Origin: Salvia splendens
Lineage: Eukaryota > Streptophyta > Magnoliopsida > Lamiales > Lamiaceae
Assembly: GCF_004379255.2 (NCBI RefSeq)
Contig: NC_056036.1
Span: forward strand, 1,984,001-2,048,000
DNA length: 64,000 nt
Direction: 5' to 3'
Part shown: positions 37,664 through 49,100 of the stretch, piece by piece
How the letters are laid out: the number at the start of each line of letters is the position of its first letter
How positions within the stretch are numbered: position 1 is the stretch's first letter
Notes under the pieces: model-generated
Database searches by the model: none
What the model was told of the DNA's origin: nothing
The model's input: the letters and a program-made list of their open reading frames with translations, nothing else
Made by a program: the position numbers and the translations under genes

Positions 37664-37835
37664 GTCAAGTCAAATTTTCTATCTCAGCCACGAGGTCATA
37701 ATTGGACTTCCCAAAATACTATACACATACACTACGAATTTGACATATTTAATTTTTATATTTTTCCACCATGACTTGTTCCAGGACACCCCTTGGTCAA
37801 CACGAAAACTGAGAGATTTGTTACTCTATAAATTC
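37664..37835 (+). promoter_or_regulatory. PIP-a promoter: W-box cores and TATA box
   Basis: GTCAAGTCAA (37664-37673) and GGTCAA (37795-37800) carry inverted TTGAC W-box cores, the binding site of WRKY factors. A TATA-like CTATAAAT lies near 37826, about 95 bp before the start codon. The segment CCTTGGTCAACACGAAAACT is kept unchanged in front of PIP-b. WRKY control is inference from motif and gene class. Confidence 0.55.
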
Positions 37836-37922
37836 GGAAAATCAAAACATAATTCTCCATCCTCAACCACAACATCAAACATATAGTTCTCCACTTAGCT
37901 CCAAATACAATCGATAATTAAG

Positions 37923-38147
37923 ATGAATTCCCAGAAAATGAGCATTCTCTCAATCATATTCCTAGTTTTTGTGTTTACGTGTACGAGTCAAGTACGAGTA
38001 GTGGATGCAACAAGAATACTATCAGAAGATTCGTCACAAATGAATCAACTCAACCTTCCAAAAATGTACGAGAACGCAAAGGAAACGATGTCGTTTTGGT
38101 TTCAACAGCTAGCATCGGGACCTAGCCCCAGAGGACCGGGCCACTAG
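37923..38147 (+). CDS. PAMP-induced peptide (PIP) precursor, copy a
   Basis: Single exon, 74 residues. Hydrophobic signal peptide (MSILSIIFLVFVFTCTSQVRV, with cleavage probably after VVDA), a variable pro-region (TRILSEDSSQMNQLNLPKMY), then the C-terminal motif LASGPSPRGPGH directly before the stop. SGPSxxGxGH is the diagnostic ending of PIP/PIPL precursors. In Arabidopsis, mature PIP1 of nearly this sequence is secreted after pattern recognition and amplifies immunity through the receptor kinase RLK7. Prolines in the core are likely hydroxylated (family knowledge). The gene stands in a tandem unit with a MATH-domain gene and has a close twin at 42728. It would be missed by gene finders with a 100-residue cutoff. 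Confidence 0.93.
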   Translation: MNSQKMSILSIIFLVFVFTCTSQVRVVDATRILSEDSSQMNQLNLPKMYENAKETMSFWFQQLASGPSPRGPGH

Positions 38148-38448
38148 CTAGATTATTCATTGTTAGTGGTGGTGGTGTAATTAGATATGAAAAATTAACC
38201 TTAGTATTTCATTTAGGTATTCTTTATTTTTCTCTATTTCATTCTTTCATTCTCTTATGTATTTGAGATGTTTGGAGATATTTTTTTGTTTGAGATTTAC
38301 ACACCTGAAATGAAATAACTGCCTATTGCCTATTGCCTATTGATTGAAGGGAAAAAACGCTTTAGTATTATTTTATGTTGGATAAAAGACGTGACATTAT
38401 ATCTCTTGTTCAAATCGCATTATCATTTCGGTATGTCCACAAAATAAT

Positions 38449-38632
38449 GTTTATATTTATTTTTCTCTATCTATTTAGAGTAATAGGGTCTCACTTTACA
38501 TTATCTTATTAAAGTCACATTTAATTGTAAAACGGATTATATAAAAGCGAAATCTACACCCACTTTTCTTCACATTTCTTAAAACTTGCACTGAGTCAAA
38601 GTTGGAGTTTAAATCGTGGACGGAGTTTACTT
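38449..38632. repeat. Decayed Stowaway-like MITE
   Basis: TTAAAACTTGCACTGAGTCAAAG...CGTGGACGGAG on the right resembles the Stowaway copy at 3210-3460 in a degenerate form. The left end is poorly preserved and no clean TA duplication can be shown. Confidence 0.35.
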
Positions 38633-39423
38633 CATGAGTGGTCTTTTATATCCAACTCTTGAATTGATCTTACGCATATTAGTTACATCTATTTTCAAAC
38701 GATATGATTTACTTAATTAAATCATAATTACCTGCTCATTCATTTTAGGATATACATCTAACTCAAAACATTATGGACAGCTTTTGCTTACAAGGAAATG
38801 GCAAAATGATTACAAAAATTAGTTCGAACTTTCATTATGTTCTTATTTTTCCTCCGAACTTGTATTTTTTAATCTAGAAATACAAATTTTGGCCTTCTCA
38901 GATTTTCTTTTTCCAGAATTATTTTTTCACTTAATAGAAGCCAATGTGTTGTTCATCGGAAGTGTCAGGCTAGCGTCACAAAAAATGACGTTATTTGTTA
39001 TTATAGAATGAACTAGTACTATTTAACTGCAAATACACAAACTTTTGATTTTTTTCCTTCTAATTTTCCCCCTAACCATTGAGATTTTCTAGAGCTTCCC
39101 CAATTTTTTGTTTTTTTTTTCTGGTTTTCTTGGATTTTCCTAAAAAAGTTATTCGATTTCCAAACCGTGTTTGAAAGTTGGAGATGCGTAGTTCAAATAA
39201 TTATGTAAATAGAATATTTATTTTAAAATTATGGATAGGTACTAATTTAAATTTTAACCGAATAAAAATAGTAAGCCCTGATCCATAAACAAACCCTAAT
39301 CACTATATATATATATATATGATCGATACGTAATCAATTACTCCATAATCTTTCCGATTAGTTCTCTTCTCTCTATAATCTTAGTCTTTGCCTTCTTCAT
39401 ACACAATCAAATAAAGGATAACT

Positions 39424-40461
39424 ATGTCTGCTTTCGAGGTACTAATTAATTTTCTCTAGTTTTACCGTGTCGTTTTTGGAATTTTATTGTTTTTATGAAT
39501 TTCTTTTTATGTTTCATATTTTCCTTTCAGCAGGGTTTTGTTGTTAGTAACTAGGTTTTCAAGAAACTAGGTTCATGACACTGAAACATGCATGATGATG
39601 TATCAGGACCTACTCGTCGCGTCAATGCTGTTATTCCAAGATGTGCACTTTCCAACTTAATCTCTAAGGAGACTTTGATGGAACCTTCTAATGGTTATGT
39701 TGTGGGCGACGGTTGTGTGTTTGGTGCTGAAGTTTTAGTCATCAGAAGCGAACGTGTTAACGAATGTCTGAGGTTGGTTGGAGATGCGGCTTCAGTTGAA
39801 CACGAATGGACGATTTCTGACATTTCTAATCCGGATGGAGTTTTGTGTTCGGAAGAGTTCGATGTTGGAAATTACAAATGGTATCATTTGTGATGTTATA
39901 ACTATTATCACTCGTGTGTTTTAACTTTTTTAGAGATTAATTTGTTACTTTTTTATTTTATTTACTACTTAGGAACATTGTTCTCTATCCAAACGAAGAT
40001 TCTTCAGTGTCAAGAAACCGTTACTTGTCCATGTTTGTTGCCCCAAGGGGCATCCCTCCTCATCAAAGGGTGAAGGCTGAGGTTTTTATTAGTGTCAAAA
40101 CCCGGCTCAATGATTCCGTCTTCTCTAAAAAATGTTAGTTTTTTCATCTCGTTTCAATTTGAAAGCACCTATCCTCGTGGTTTCAGTTCTGAATTGTGCT
40201 TAATACAGGATGATAAACTAAACAAGTAATTTTCAATATTCCCATGTTTTAGGGTTCATTACATCTATTGAGATCTTGCAACTCTTACCTTTTTTTATTG
40301 TAGGTACAAATTGGTTTACATCTTCATGTGAAGAATGGGGATATCCTGAGTTTGTATCGACTGCTGATGTGAGCGCTAAAAGCTTCCTTGTCGACGACTG
40401 TTTTTCTGTGGAAGTCGGAATCACGGTGCAAGCTGTTGTGCTTGAAGCACCTGAAATCTAG
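39424..40461 (+). CDS. MATH (TRAF-like) domain protein, copy a
   Basis: Exons from the ATG at 39588: 39588-39880, 39973-40133, 40304-40461, in phase, 203 residues. Residues ~20-60 ([28 protein letters not shown]) are the C-terminal half of one MATH domain. Residues ~70-200 form a second, complete one: EHEWTISDIS, VGNYKWNIVLYPNED, NRYLSMFVAPRGIPPHQRVK, TNWFTSSCEEWGYPEFV, FSVEVGITVQAVVLEAPEI. A possible earlier mini-exon MSAFE (39424-39438) cannot be joined in phase, so the true 5' end, or loss of the first half-domain, is unresolved. MATH domains bind peptides and often serve as substrate adaptors. Here no BTB or protease domain is attached. Copies b and c are broken, so this is the best preserved of three. 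Confidence 0.7.
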
Positions 40462-40740
40462 CTACTTTAAATGTTGGTGTTTTGCTCTTAGAAAAAAATT
40501 GGATGGTTTATTTTGAAAAGATGATCTTTGCTATTTAAACCTATTTGGTAATGGTAGCCTTGTTGGGATTAGCCATTTTAGATGAATTACAAGGTTTAAG
40601 TTTTTGTCTAAGTTGATAAGGGTGATGTTTATTAAGATGGTTTTGTATTGTGCATGAATCTTCATTCTTCCTTGTTAGTTCTTATGTATTGAAGAATATT
40701 TCTCAAAAAAAAGGCATGCACAATCTTGAGCTGATCATTT

Positions 40741-41127
40741 TATCAAGAGCAAATATAGGAGGGAGGCAAGGATACCGCGCCATCCTGGAGGTCACGTGTT
40801 CGACCCCTGGGAGGCGCATCTTGGGGATTAATTTCCCCTGGGGCTTATGGATTCACTGGCCTGGACCCAGGCATCGGGGGAGTGATCTGGACCCAGGTAT
40901 CGGGGGAGGCTGGTGGCCTGGACCCGTACCAGGGGAAGGAAAAAGCTGGACCCGTGCTAGGGGGAAGGTAGGTGGACCCGTTGGTTCCCACCTTGGCAAC
41001 GAAGCGCAGCTCGGTGGTAAGACGCTTCACCTCCGACCGTTAGGTCGGGGGTCCGAGTCATTTCGGGGGTAGATGGGGAATCATCGTCGATCCTCCTTAA
41101 AGAAAAAAAATAAAAAAAAATTTAATG
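40741..41127 (+). mobile_element. tRNA-derived SINE-like element with two promoter relics
   Basis: A box-B-like CGTGTTCGACCCC (about 40795) lies near the left side. A second tRNA-like head has a box A around GCAGCTCGGTGGTAAGACGC (about 41007-41026) and box B GGGTCCGAGTC (41049-41059). An A-rich tail (41099-41120) closes the element. Between the heads, four units of about 28 bp start CTGGACCC (40861, 40887, 40918, 40946). The segment is far GC-richer than its flanks. Pol III boxes plus an A-tail fit a SINE; a clear target-site duplication was not found. Confidence 0.6.
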
Positions 41128-42420
41128 CTGTTGTGCTCAAAAGAACAAAAATATCAGATTGGCGTTTCATTTATTACTTATGTATTGTGACTTGTGAGTA
41201 AATTAATCCACAATAAAAATGAGAATAGCAAATAAAAATAAAAAGAAAATAAAATAACTAGATTTGCTTTTCATTTATTAATTCATGTGGTTGTAGTTGG
41301 TGGGCCCAAATAAATTGTTTAAGTTCGTAGCCCAAGCCCAACCTAAAAAGAGCCAGAAATTCACCCCAGCCCAACCACAAATGAGACATAAATTTAGTGC
41401 TTGATGCCATCGATCAATTTTTTATTCTTCTAGGTTCTAATTGACCTGGAAAATAGGCTATAATATCAAATTAATTAAAACCAACATAATACTTAAATAT
41501 TTATATTATTGGAAAAATTAGATATACTGCGCGAAACTTATTTTATTTTGAATAAACACAACGTGAGATCATCGAGTAGAACAAACATGTATGATGTATA
41601 TATAGTGCAACTTAACGTCCATGCAATAAGATTAATTAAATTAGTGCTTATAAATATTTGAAATTATGAGAAACTAAAATAGTGGATCAAGACTACATAT
41701 GAAAATAGGCTATATTTACGCGACTTATGAAAAGTTAAGACATGGTACGAAATTAAGACGACATATAAAAAGTGATAAAATAAAAATATAATCTGAACTC
41801 TAATAATAAAGTATTAAAAATAAGAAATTAAATAATATTAATATATTAACGGACTATTTGAACTCGATCGACCTGAACCTAAATCTAACTCAACACAAAA
41901 TTATCATGGTCTTAGCGGATCAAGCCGATAAGGATACGAACACAATAAGACTTAACACTAATCCGTTAATTTTATGTGCAAGTAAACTAATAAATATATC
42001 TATTTTTATCTTGTTAAAATATGTAGTAATTTGGATATTTTACAAGGCCACTCTATTTATGACAGAAATTTAAAGAAATAGATTGAACAAGTCCATTCAT
42101 ACTTACATGAATTTGGGGTTCGTTTGACACACGAAACTATATATTCATATTTTTTTTCTTCGACTTGTTGAAGTACATTTATTCTCACTTTGATTCAACC
42201 TAATAACCTTATTTTTCATTTGATATTAAGCCTCCACAAACGAATACTACTATTTACTTTTTACGAAACATATAAATAACTATTTTCTTATGTAGACTCT
42301 ATCTTGATAAGAGTATTACTTATGTCAAGGTTTCTCAATTTTCCTTTTCGGATTATTTATTAGTAGAATTATACTATGGGAATTGTTTTTAGTGCAACAA
42401 CCAGGTAATTAGAATAATTA
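41128..42420. other. AT-rich spacer, no gene
   Basis: A cluster of GGGCCC/AGCCCA words lies at 41305-41385 (GTGGGCCCAAAT, TAGCCCAAGCCCAACC, CAGCCCAACCAC) with no exon after it. From about 42060 onward the sequence is a diverged copy of 37270-37560, which marks the left part of the duplicated unit. Confidence 0.5.
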
Positions 42421-42460
42421 AATTAGTGTTTATATATACTCCTTAGAAACTAAAATAGTG

Positions 42461-42622
42461 GGTCAAGTAAAAAATTCTATCTCAGCCTCGAGGTCATATT
42501 TGACTTTTCAATATCCATACTATACAAATTTGACATATTTAATTTTTATATATTTCCACCACGACTTGTTCTAGTATACCCCTTGGTCAACACGAAAACT
42601 GAGAAATATGTTACTTATAAAT
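42461..42622 (+). promoter_or_regulatory. PIP-b promoter: W-box core and TATA box
   Basis: Counterpart of the PIP-a promoter. GGTCAAG at 42461 keeps only one of the two upstream W-box cores; the second GTCAA has become GTAAAA. GGTCAA at 42585-42590 in CCTTGGTCAACACGAAAACT is unchanged. The TATA-like CTTATAAAT is at about 42614. The loss could give the two copies different induction; this is inference. Confidence 0.5.
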
Positions 42623-42727
42623 TCAGAAAATCAATTCATAATTTCCCATCCTCAACTCACAACACAAAACATATAGTTCTCCACTTGGCTCCAAATACAT
42701 TCGATATTCTTTCATAAGTTTGTGAAG

Positions 42728-42952
42728 ATGAATTCCCAAAAAATGAGCATTCTCTCAATCATATTCTTAGTTTTTGTTATTATGTGTATGTGTAAAGTAC
42801 GAGTGGTGGATGCAGCAAGAATATTATCAGAAGATTCGTCACAAATGAATCAACTCAGCCTTCCACAAATGTACGAGAACGCAAAGGAAACGATGTCGCT
42901 TTGGTTTCAACAGCTAGCATCGGGACCTAGCCCCAGAGGACCGGGCCACTAA
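42728..42952 (+). CDS. PAMP-induced peptide (PIP) precursor, copy b
   Basis: 74 residues, single exon, tandem duplicate of the gene at 37923. The last 14 residues (QQLASGPSPRGPGH) are identical to copy a, as is most of the pro-region. Differences cluster in the signal peptide (VIMCMCK against VFTCTSQ) and a few pro-region positions: T to A after the predicted cleavage site, N to S, K to Q, F to L. Strict conservation of the C-terminal peptide fits purifying selection on the mature immune signal. An in-frame GTG at 42722 is not a likely start. See copy a for the family role. Confidence 0.93.
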   Translation: MNSQKMSILSIIFLVFVIMCMCKVRVVDAARILSEDSSQMNQLSLPQMYENAKETMSLWFQQLASGPSPRGPGH

Positions 42953-44337
42953 CTAGCTTATTCATATCGATTAAGAAGTTCTCTATATTCTTTATTCTTC
43001 TCTATTCCATTTTTCAATATTCTTTTATGTTTTCGAGTTGTTTGAACAAATAATTTTTTGTTTGAGATTTGCACACACCGAAAATGACATAATCTATGGC
43101 CTATTGACCGAAGAAAAAAACACTTTAGCATTGTTTAGATTAAAAAAGTGCCATTATATCTCTTGTTCAAATGCGTTGCTAGTTTACTTCATTCGTGGTC
43201 TTGTTATATCAACTCTTAACAATTTATCACATGCATATTAAATATATCTATTTTTCAAAGATATGATTTACTAAATTAAATCATAATTACATCTAGCTCA
43301 ATATACACAGCTTTTGTTTACATGCAAATGTCAAAGTGATTACGAAAATTAGTTCAAATTTATTGTCGATGTAAATAATACTTATAAACATGTACTGCAT
43401 ATTGCTATTTTTTTTATAATGGCAAAAACTAAAATATTTTCACTACAAAATATCATTTGTTGCAAATGGTTTTTTTTTCCTTATCCTAATGGTATTAGTC
43501 TAGAAAGGGTTAATAAAACCTAAAAAGGCTGGAAATAGTAGATCTTTACAGACAATAGTCACAGACACACAATTATGAAAATCATTCATGTGTAAATACA
43601 TTATTATTTGAAAAAAAAAATCCAAATCTATAAGAGCATGTGGAGTCTAATATAAATCTCATCAAGTCCAGCAAACAATAACATAAAAAATAGATGATCT
43701 ACCAAAGATTTATTACTATCTTGTACTCCTATAATAACTGAATACCACCAAAATTACATTATACTGAAATTAAATTAATTGCAAAAATCACTTATTTTTG
43801 GGTCAATGGTGGAACCGTGCATTACGTATCCAAATATTGGGTATCCATGCCTGGCCAATACACCTTGTCGCCACAGTTGGGACAAAATTTGTAGAAGGTG
43901 GCTTGGAGAGTCGGAGTCATGGATTTGCACCGGTGAACACCGGACTAAGGACCACCGGGTGATAACAATTGCTACATTATAATACATTCACACGATAATA
44001 TCAGGAGTAAACAGTATTTTATAGACTATGTTTTAATTAGACAAATATCCAAATAAAATGGAATGAGTCTTCTAATACCTCGGGTGGATGAGACTTAATC
44101 ATAATCCCCACATTATTCATTATTTATCAATGTTATTAATTTACTATATGACTAAAAAGAAAGATAAAAAAATCTTTGTTTTTTTGTTTTATTTAAGTTT
44201 TGTGATATGAGACACTATAAAAATTGACGATTCATAGAGTATTTGGGTTTGAAAGGCGAATTAATATATTTATAGTTTAGCTCCTGACTTTGCCCATCTA
44301 TTTTTTTATGTAGCATAATTACCATTCTTCTTTAGCT
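42953..44337. other. Spacer between PIP-b and MATH-b
   Basis: The first ~400 bp (to about 43360) is a diverged copy of the DNA downstream of PIP-a (38160-38840). A higher-GC patch at 43795-43970 has small frames on both strands with no recognisable motif; its origin is unknown. The rest is AT-rich. Confidence 0.5.
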
Positions 44338-44901
44338 ATGGACGATCACATTGCTACCGGCTACTTTCACCGGTATGTTTGTTTGGATTAATTTGTTGCT
44401 TTATATTATATGAAGGTTAAATTGTATCCAATGGGAGTTTCTTCATTGCCGAGAAACCGCTACGTGTCTTTGTTTCTTAGTTTCTTGAGTCAAATGACTT
44501 TCCTCTTCATCGTAGAGGGAAGGTTTTGGTTGCGTTTCGCATCAAAAGCAACCACGGTGGTGCCATCTTCTCTAATATATGTTAGTTTTTTCACTGTTTT
44601 ATTATCATCATGTTAGTTTTGATCATGTATTTGCTGATAATGACTCAACTTTTTCATTGCAGGTAGCCACTGATATACAACTTCTTGTGTAAAATAGGGA
44701 TTTAAAAAATTCATATCACTAGCAGATATGAGGTGCTCATCCAATGGCTTCCTTGCTAATGATTGTTGTCTTTTGGAAGTTGATATCATGGTGCAAGCGG
44801 TTGTGTATGATGCACCTAACAATCATGGTGCAAGTTGTTCCGGCATTGCACTTAACAATCACGGTGCAAGCTATTGTGTGTGATGCATCTAACATCTAGT
44901 T
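44338..44901 (+). pseudogene. MATH-domain gene, copy b, broken
   Basis: Starts ATGGACGATCAC at 44338 with a donor-like CCG|GTATGT at 44372. The next readable part (KLYPMGVSSLPRNRYVSLFL, 44413-44490) is the middle of the second MATH domain, but the first domain and the start of the second are gone. A frame change follows near 44490. The last exon has stops where copy a reads TNWFTSSCEEWG, then ADMRCSSNGFLANDCC and VDIMVQAVVYDAPN. The final ~50 bp is present three times in tandem with small changes (ATGGTGCAAGCGGTTGTG-like, 44788-44890). No full protein is possible. Confidence 0.75.
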
Positions 44902-46139
44902 TTTTACCGTCGCTATTATGTACGAGAACATACACGACTATTACTGTTTTCTCCCATCACATGACCATTGATTTTGTACGAGTACATATAACATACACGA
45001 CTAGTATAAAATGTTGCAGAAAATTCAAAGAATTGAGGTTTTCCTAATTTATATCGATTTCAAGCTCAATCTCCTCCACACTATATGTATAACTAATTTT
45101 AGAACAATTTCTAATTGCTTAAGTAAATTATGAGTTCTTGTGTAGTGATGCTAGGATTGTGGAACATATTCTTCGCAAATGCACTATATCCTAAAACTAT
45201 GCCATCTTTATTTTTGTTGCTATTAATATCAATTAAATAAATAATGAAAAATGTTTCGAAGCTTAAAAGGTCAAAGCAAAGGAAAAGAAAAGTGAATTAA
45301 GTAGAGGTAATTGGCTAATGTCTGTCCTTTCTGCATTTTTGAACTTGCAAATAATAACAAACAATTTCCATAAAACCAAAAAGCTAGGGTCTCTAATTAG
45401 GAGAACAAATTCCAATAATATTTAATAATGAATATCATATAGTCTCGTAGCCTATAGATCTCAACAAATAGCTGTACTATCTCTTTCGAGAAGCTTCTAC
45501 CTAAAATTCATATATATTTATGATTCAATTATTAGATAACAGACTACTGATTTGACAAAAGTGCAGAATAGGCCTGCTAAATGTCTGCAATAATGCAGAG
45601 TAGGCCGGCAAGTGTTGGTAATATGACTGAAATGCCCTTCAAGGCATTTGGGCATTTTGGTTTGAAAAATGGCTACAAATATACGATATGTGATTATGTT
45701 AAAGGCTAGAGACTTGTGGCAATAATTTTTTTTGTCAGGGTTGGAGTGAAACAAATGAAAATGTCAGAGACATTTTATGTAGTTCACTCTTTTATAAAAT
45801 GTGTATAATGAGTGTATATTGTGTGTAGTGTGTGTATTCTGTATAGTGTGTGGATTGTGTGTAGTTTGTGTATGGTGTGTGCAGTGTGTGTATTTTGTGT
45901 GTATGTGTTTATAGTATATGTATTTTTGTAAAGTGTGTGGGTGTGTATTTTATGTATAAGTGTATGTACAAATTCTTCAAATTCAATTCCATGTCAATTA
46001 CTTTATTTTACTAACATAGAATTTAGAATTGAATTAAAATTTAATTTCTTCCAATTTAATTTCCTATTCCGTGTACCAAACACATATCCTAAAGTATGAG
46101 ATATATTGTGGCAGTACAGGGACTTGGAGAGGTTATTAA
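44902..46139. other. Spacer with a TGTGTG-rich tract
   Basis: AT-rich with a degenerate TGTGTGTA/TGTGTAGT array from about 45785 to 45960. No gene recognised. Confidence 0.6.
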
Positions 46140-46144
46140 TTAGT

Positions 46145-49100
46145 TGTAATACCCCAAAACCCACCTTAGACGGAAAAGCGAATTTCTGGTGCTGTAAATC
46201 GCCAAAATTAGGGTTTCTGACGAATAATTTGAAATAAATAACAAAATAAATTCTGATAATTCAGTAAATCATGGGATACTGAAATATAAGTCTTAAATAA
46301 GTGTTAGAAAGGATATGTGAGCAAAGAATTGAGTTTTAATGAGTTTTAGTACATTTTTTAGAAAAGTCGCCGATTAGGAGTTTTCGGCGAATTTGCCGAG
46401 AAATATTAGGAATTTCCATTGGAAAATAATTTATATGGAATCTAGAGATCAAAATAAGTGTTATGTGAGTAAGATTGAGCAAGAAATTAGAATTAAATCG
46501 GTGCTCATATAGGAAACGCGATATAAGGGCATAATGGTCTTTCTAAATGAATTAAACTAATCTAATGTCCTATATAAAAAGTGACGTTTTTTTAAGTATA
46601 TTAGAGCATCTCCAATGGCGGACGTCCGGTCGGACATCCGCGACGGGCGACCGGGACGTCCGCCATTGTAACGAAGGCACTCGGATACGGATGTCCGCCA
46701 TTGTGGCATGGGTCGGACGTCCGGGTCGGACGTCCGCTATTTATTTATTTTTTTTAAAAAAACTCCCTATATACGGCTCGTTGAACTTCATTTCATTCGC
46801 ACCACTTGTGTCAAAATTACAATTACGTTACGTAATTAAATAATTGTGATTTTTTTAAATTGCGGGAAGTACTAGTGGGAAGGGCGGATTGTGCAGGGGA
46901 GTCCTAGTGACGTGGCAGTGGGATGGGAAGTCCTAGTGACGTGGCAGGAGGTGTTTTTGGGAAGTCCTAGTGGATGTCCGAGTGGGACATCCGTGCATTG
47001 GAGATGCTCTTAGGCATGAGATGAATTCATTTTTTTAAGTGTGAAACATAAAGAGAATTCTAGAGAAATTGTATAACAAGTGGGTTAATAAAAAGGTGCC
47101 AAATGGCAAAACTATTTCCATTCATTACAATAATTGATGAAGACTAAATTAAATACCAAAAACTATCTTCTTCTTCCTATTTTCTAAGAAAAACCGTCCA
47201 CCAAGGGAGAGGAAAAATCGTGAGGTTCTCAAATAAGTCTCACCCCGATCTTCTGTCGAACCGTCGATTTAATCGTGTAAAGGTTATGAAATCAAGTAAG
47301 GTCTTTCTTCCTATACTATTTTTATAGTATGAAATTCAATATATTAAGGTTGGAAATCTGAAAATTTCGAGCTCCATAGGTGTTGATGCATAAATGGTTT
47401 TATGTTCGATTAATTGTCGAATACGTAGCATATAGACGTCGTATGCCACGTTTTGCTGGATAATTTCAAATTTAAATTACCATGGTATGAACTTGATGTT
47501 GAGATTGAAAATATACCTTAGGGTTTGTGGATGCTCTAGTTAGATTATTATTATGATTAAACATGAATTGAAATAGAATTTGATCAATAAGGTTTAATCC
47601 CCTGTTTTTCAGTGACCTGTTCCGAATTGTTTGGCATGAGTAGAATAGTTAAAACTTTGGTTTAGAAATTTTTAAAACATCTTTGATTAATCTAGTAGTA
47701 CGCCAAATATTTTGGAGAATTTAGGAGTTCGTTTACTATATGTGTAAATTGTTTGAACAATACCACCATAAGCTGTCGAAATTCTGTTTAACCGCCCTAT
47801 TTTCGTATGTTTTATTCGAATTATTCTGGGTACTTGAGCTAGAGGTAAAATGGAATAAATAATGTTTATATTAACTATAAGGTGTCTAGTTGTTTTCTGA
47901 ATTTTGTAATTAATTAAAGAGTACAAATACTATTTATAAAAATTGTGTAGAACATGTTGCCAGAAACTGTTGGATTTTGTTAGTCTCTGGTAAAAGAAGA
48001 ATATTTCTCAAACCATTAGGAATTTTTTAATGAATCTTGTTTCATTGTAAAATAGACTTCATGGGGTATTTAAAAATGTTATATTAAGCCTCTAAAGCCT
48101 TTTGAATGGATATAGAACATTAACGAGAAATCAGTCCAGTGCAGTTGTGTTATATTAGAAGTTAAATGATGAATGAATGAATTACTCTACATCTAGAATA
48201 TTAAATGAGGATAAGGAAAGAGTTTAGCATATAGTAGTATTATTTCACTATAAATTAATGTGTGTTATAATGTTATGAGGTAGCTACACCCAAATGTTCG
48301 CAAGGGATAGGAAAAAGGATCCGTGAGAGAAGAAACATCGAATGGAAAGGTTTGGAAATAAACGTCATCCAGGTAGCATGCTCAACACTTAAATGGCCTA
48401 ATTCTCATGTGCTTTTATGTGATTATTATGTGACCTATTGTCTTAGTAAATTATGATTAATTATGTGATAAAAGACTTGTGGAGTAAAATATGAGAAAAT
48501 GATGAATTGTTGAATGATTTGGAAATATATGTGTTGGTGTGATAAATGATTATATGAAACCAAGATGAAAATGAATATGATTATGACTATAAAGATTTTG
48601 AGATAAAGGTGGAAATGGACGCTAAGACGAATGTGAAAAACGATATATGTTGATGAGATGTATACGAATATGTGATTGCAGTATGTGATATGTATATGTT
48701 GCTTCTGACACAAAAAATGTAAATTTGGATATGTGATGGTATTGAAAGAGCTGGAAATTTATCTGTTTATCTAATCTGATATGGTATGAAAGGAAGATAT
48801 TGATGTGTTATGTTAGTAATTTTTGAGAATAAGTATTGATATGAAAATGGGTATATTTGAATGTGTTTACGCCCCGTGCTTGAGTGTGTTCTGTGGGTAC
48901 AATTGGCATGCCATAGGATAGCAGCGCTGCATCATCTGTGATCTCCCGTCTTCTGGATAACCGAAGCGAGGATCGTCTGTTATCTGATCTGTCCGATCTG
49001 CACCCTATGGGTGGTCTGTTCCCGGGATTATCCGTCTGCATCCGAAATGGATGGTCTGATTATCTGTCTGCACCCTAATTGGGTGGTATGTGCGGAGTCC

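Noticed and set aside
43775..43987. Overlapping frames of 67-70 codons on both strands in a higher-GC patch
   Set aside because: The DPKISDF word recalls a protein-kinase motif, but nothing around it fits a kinase; too short and no splice context.
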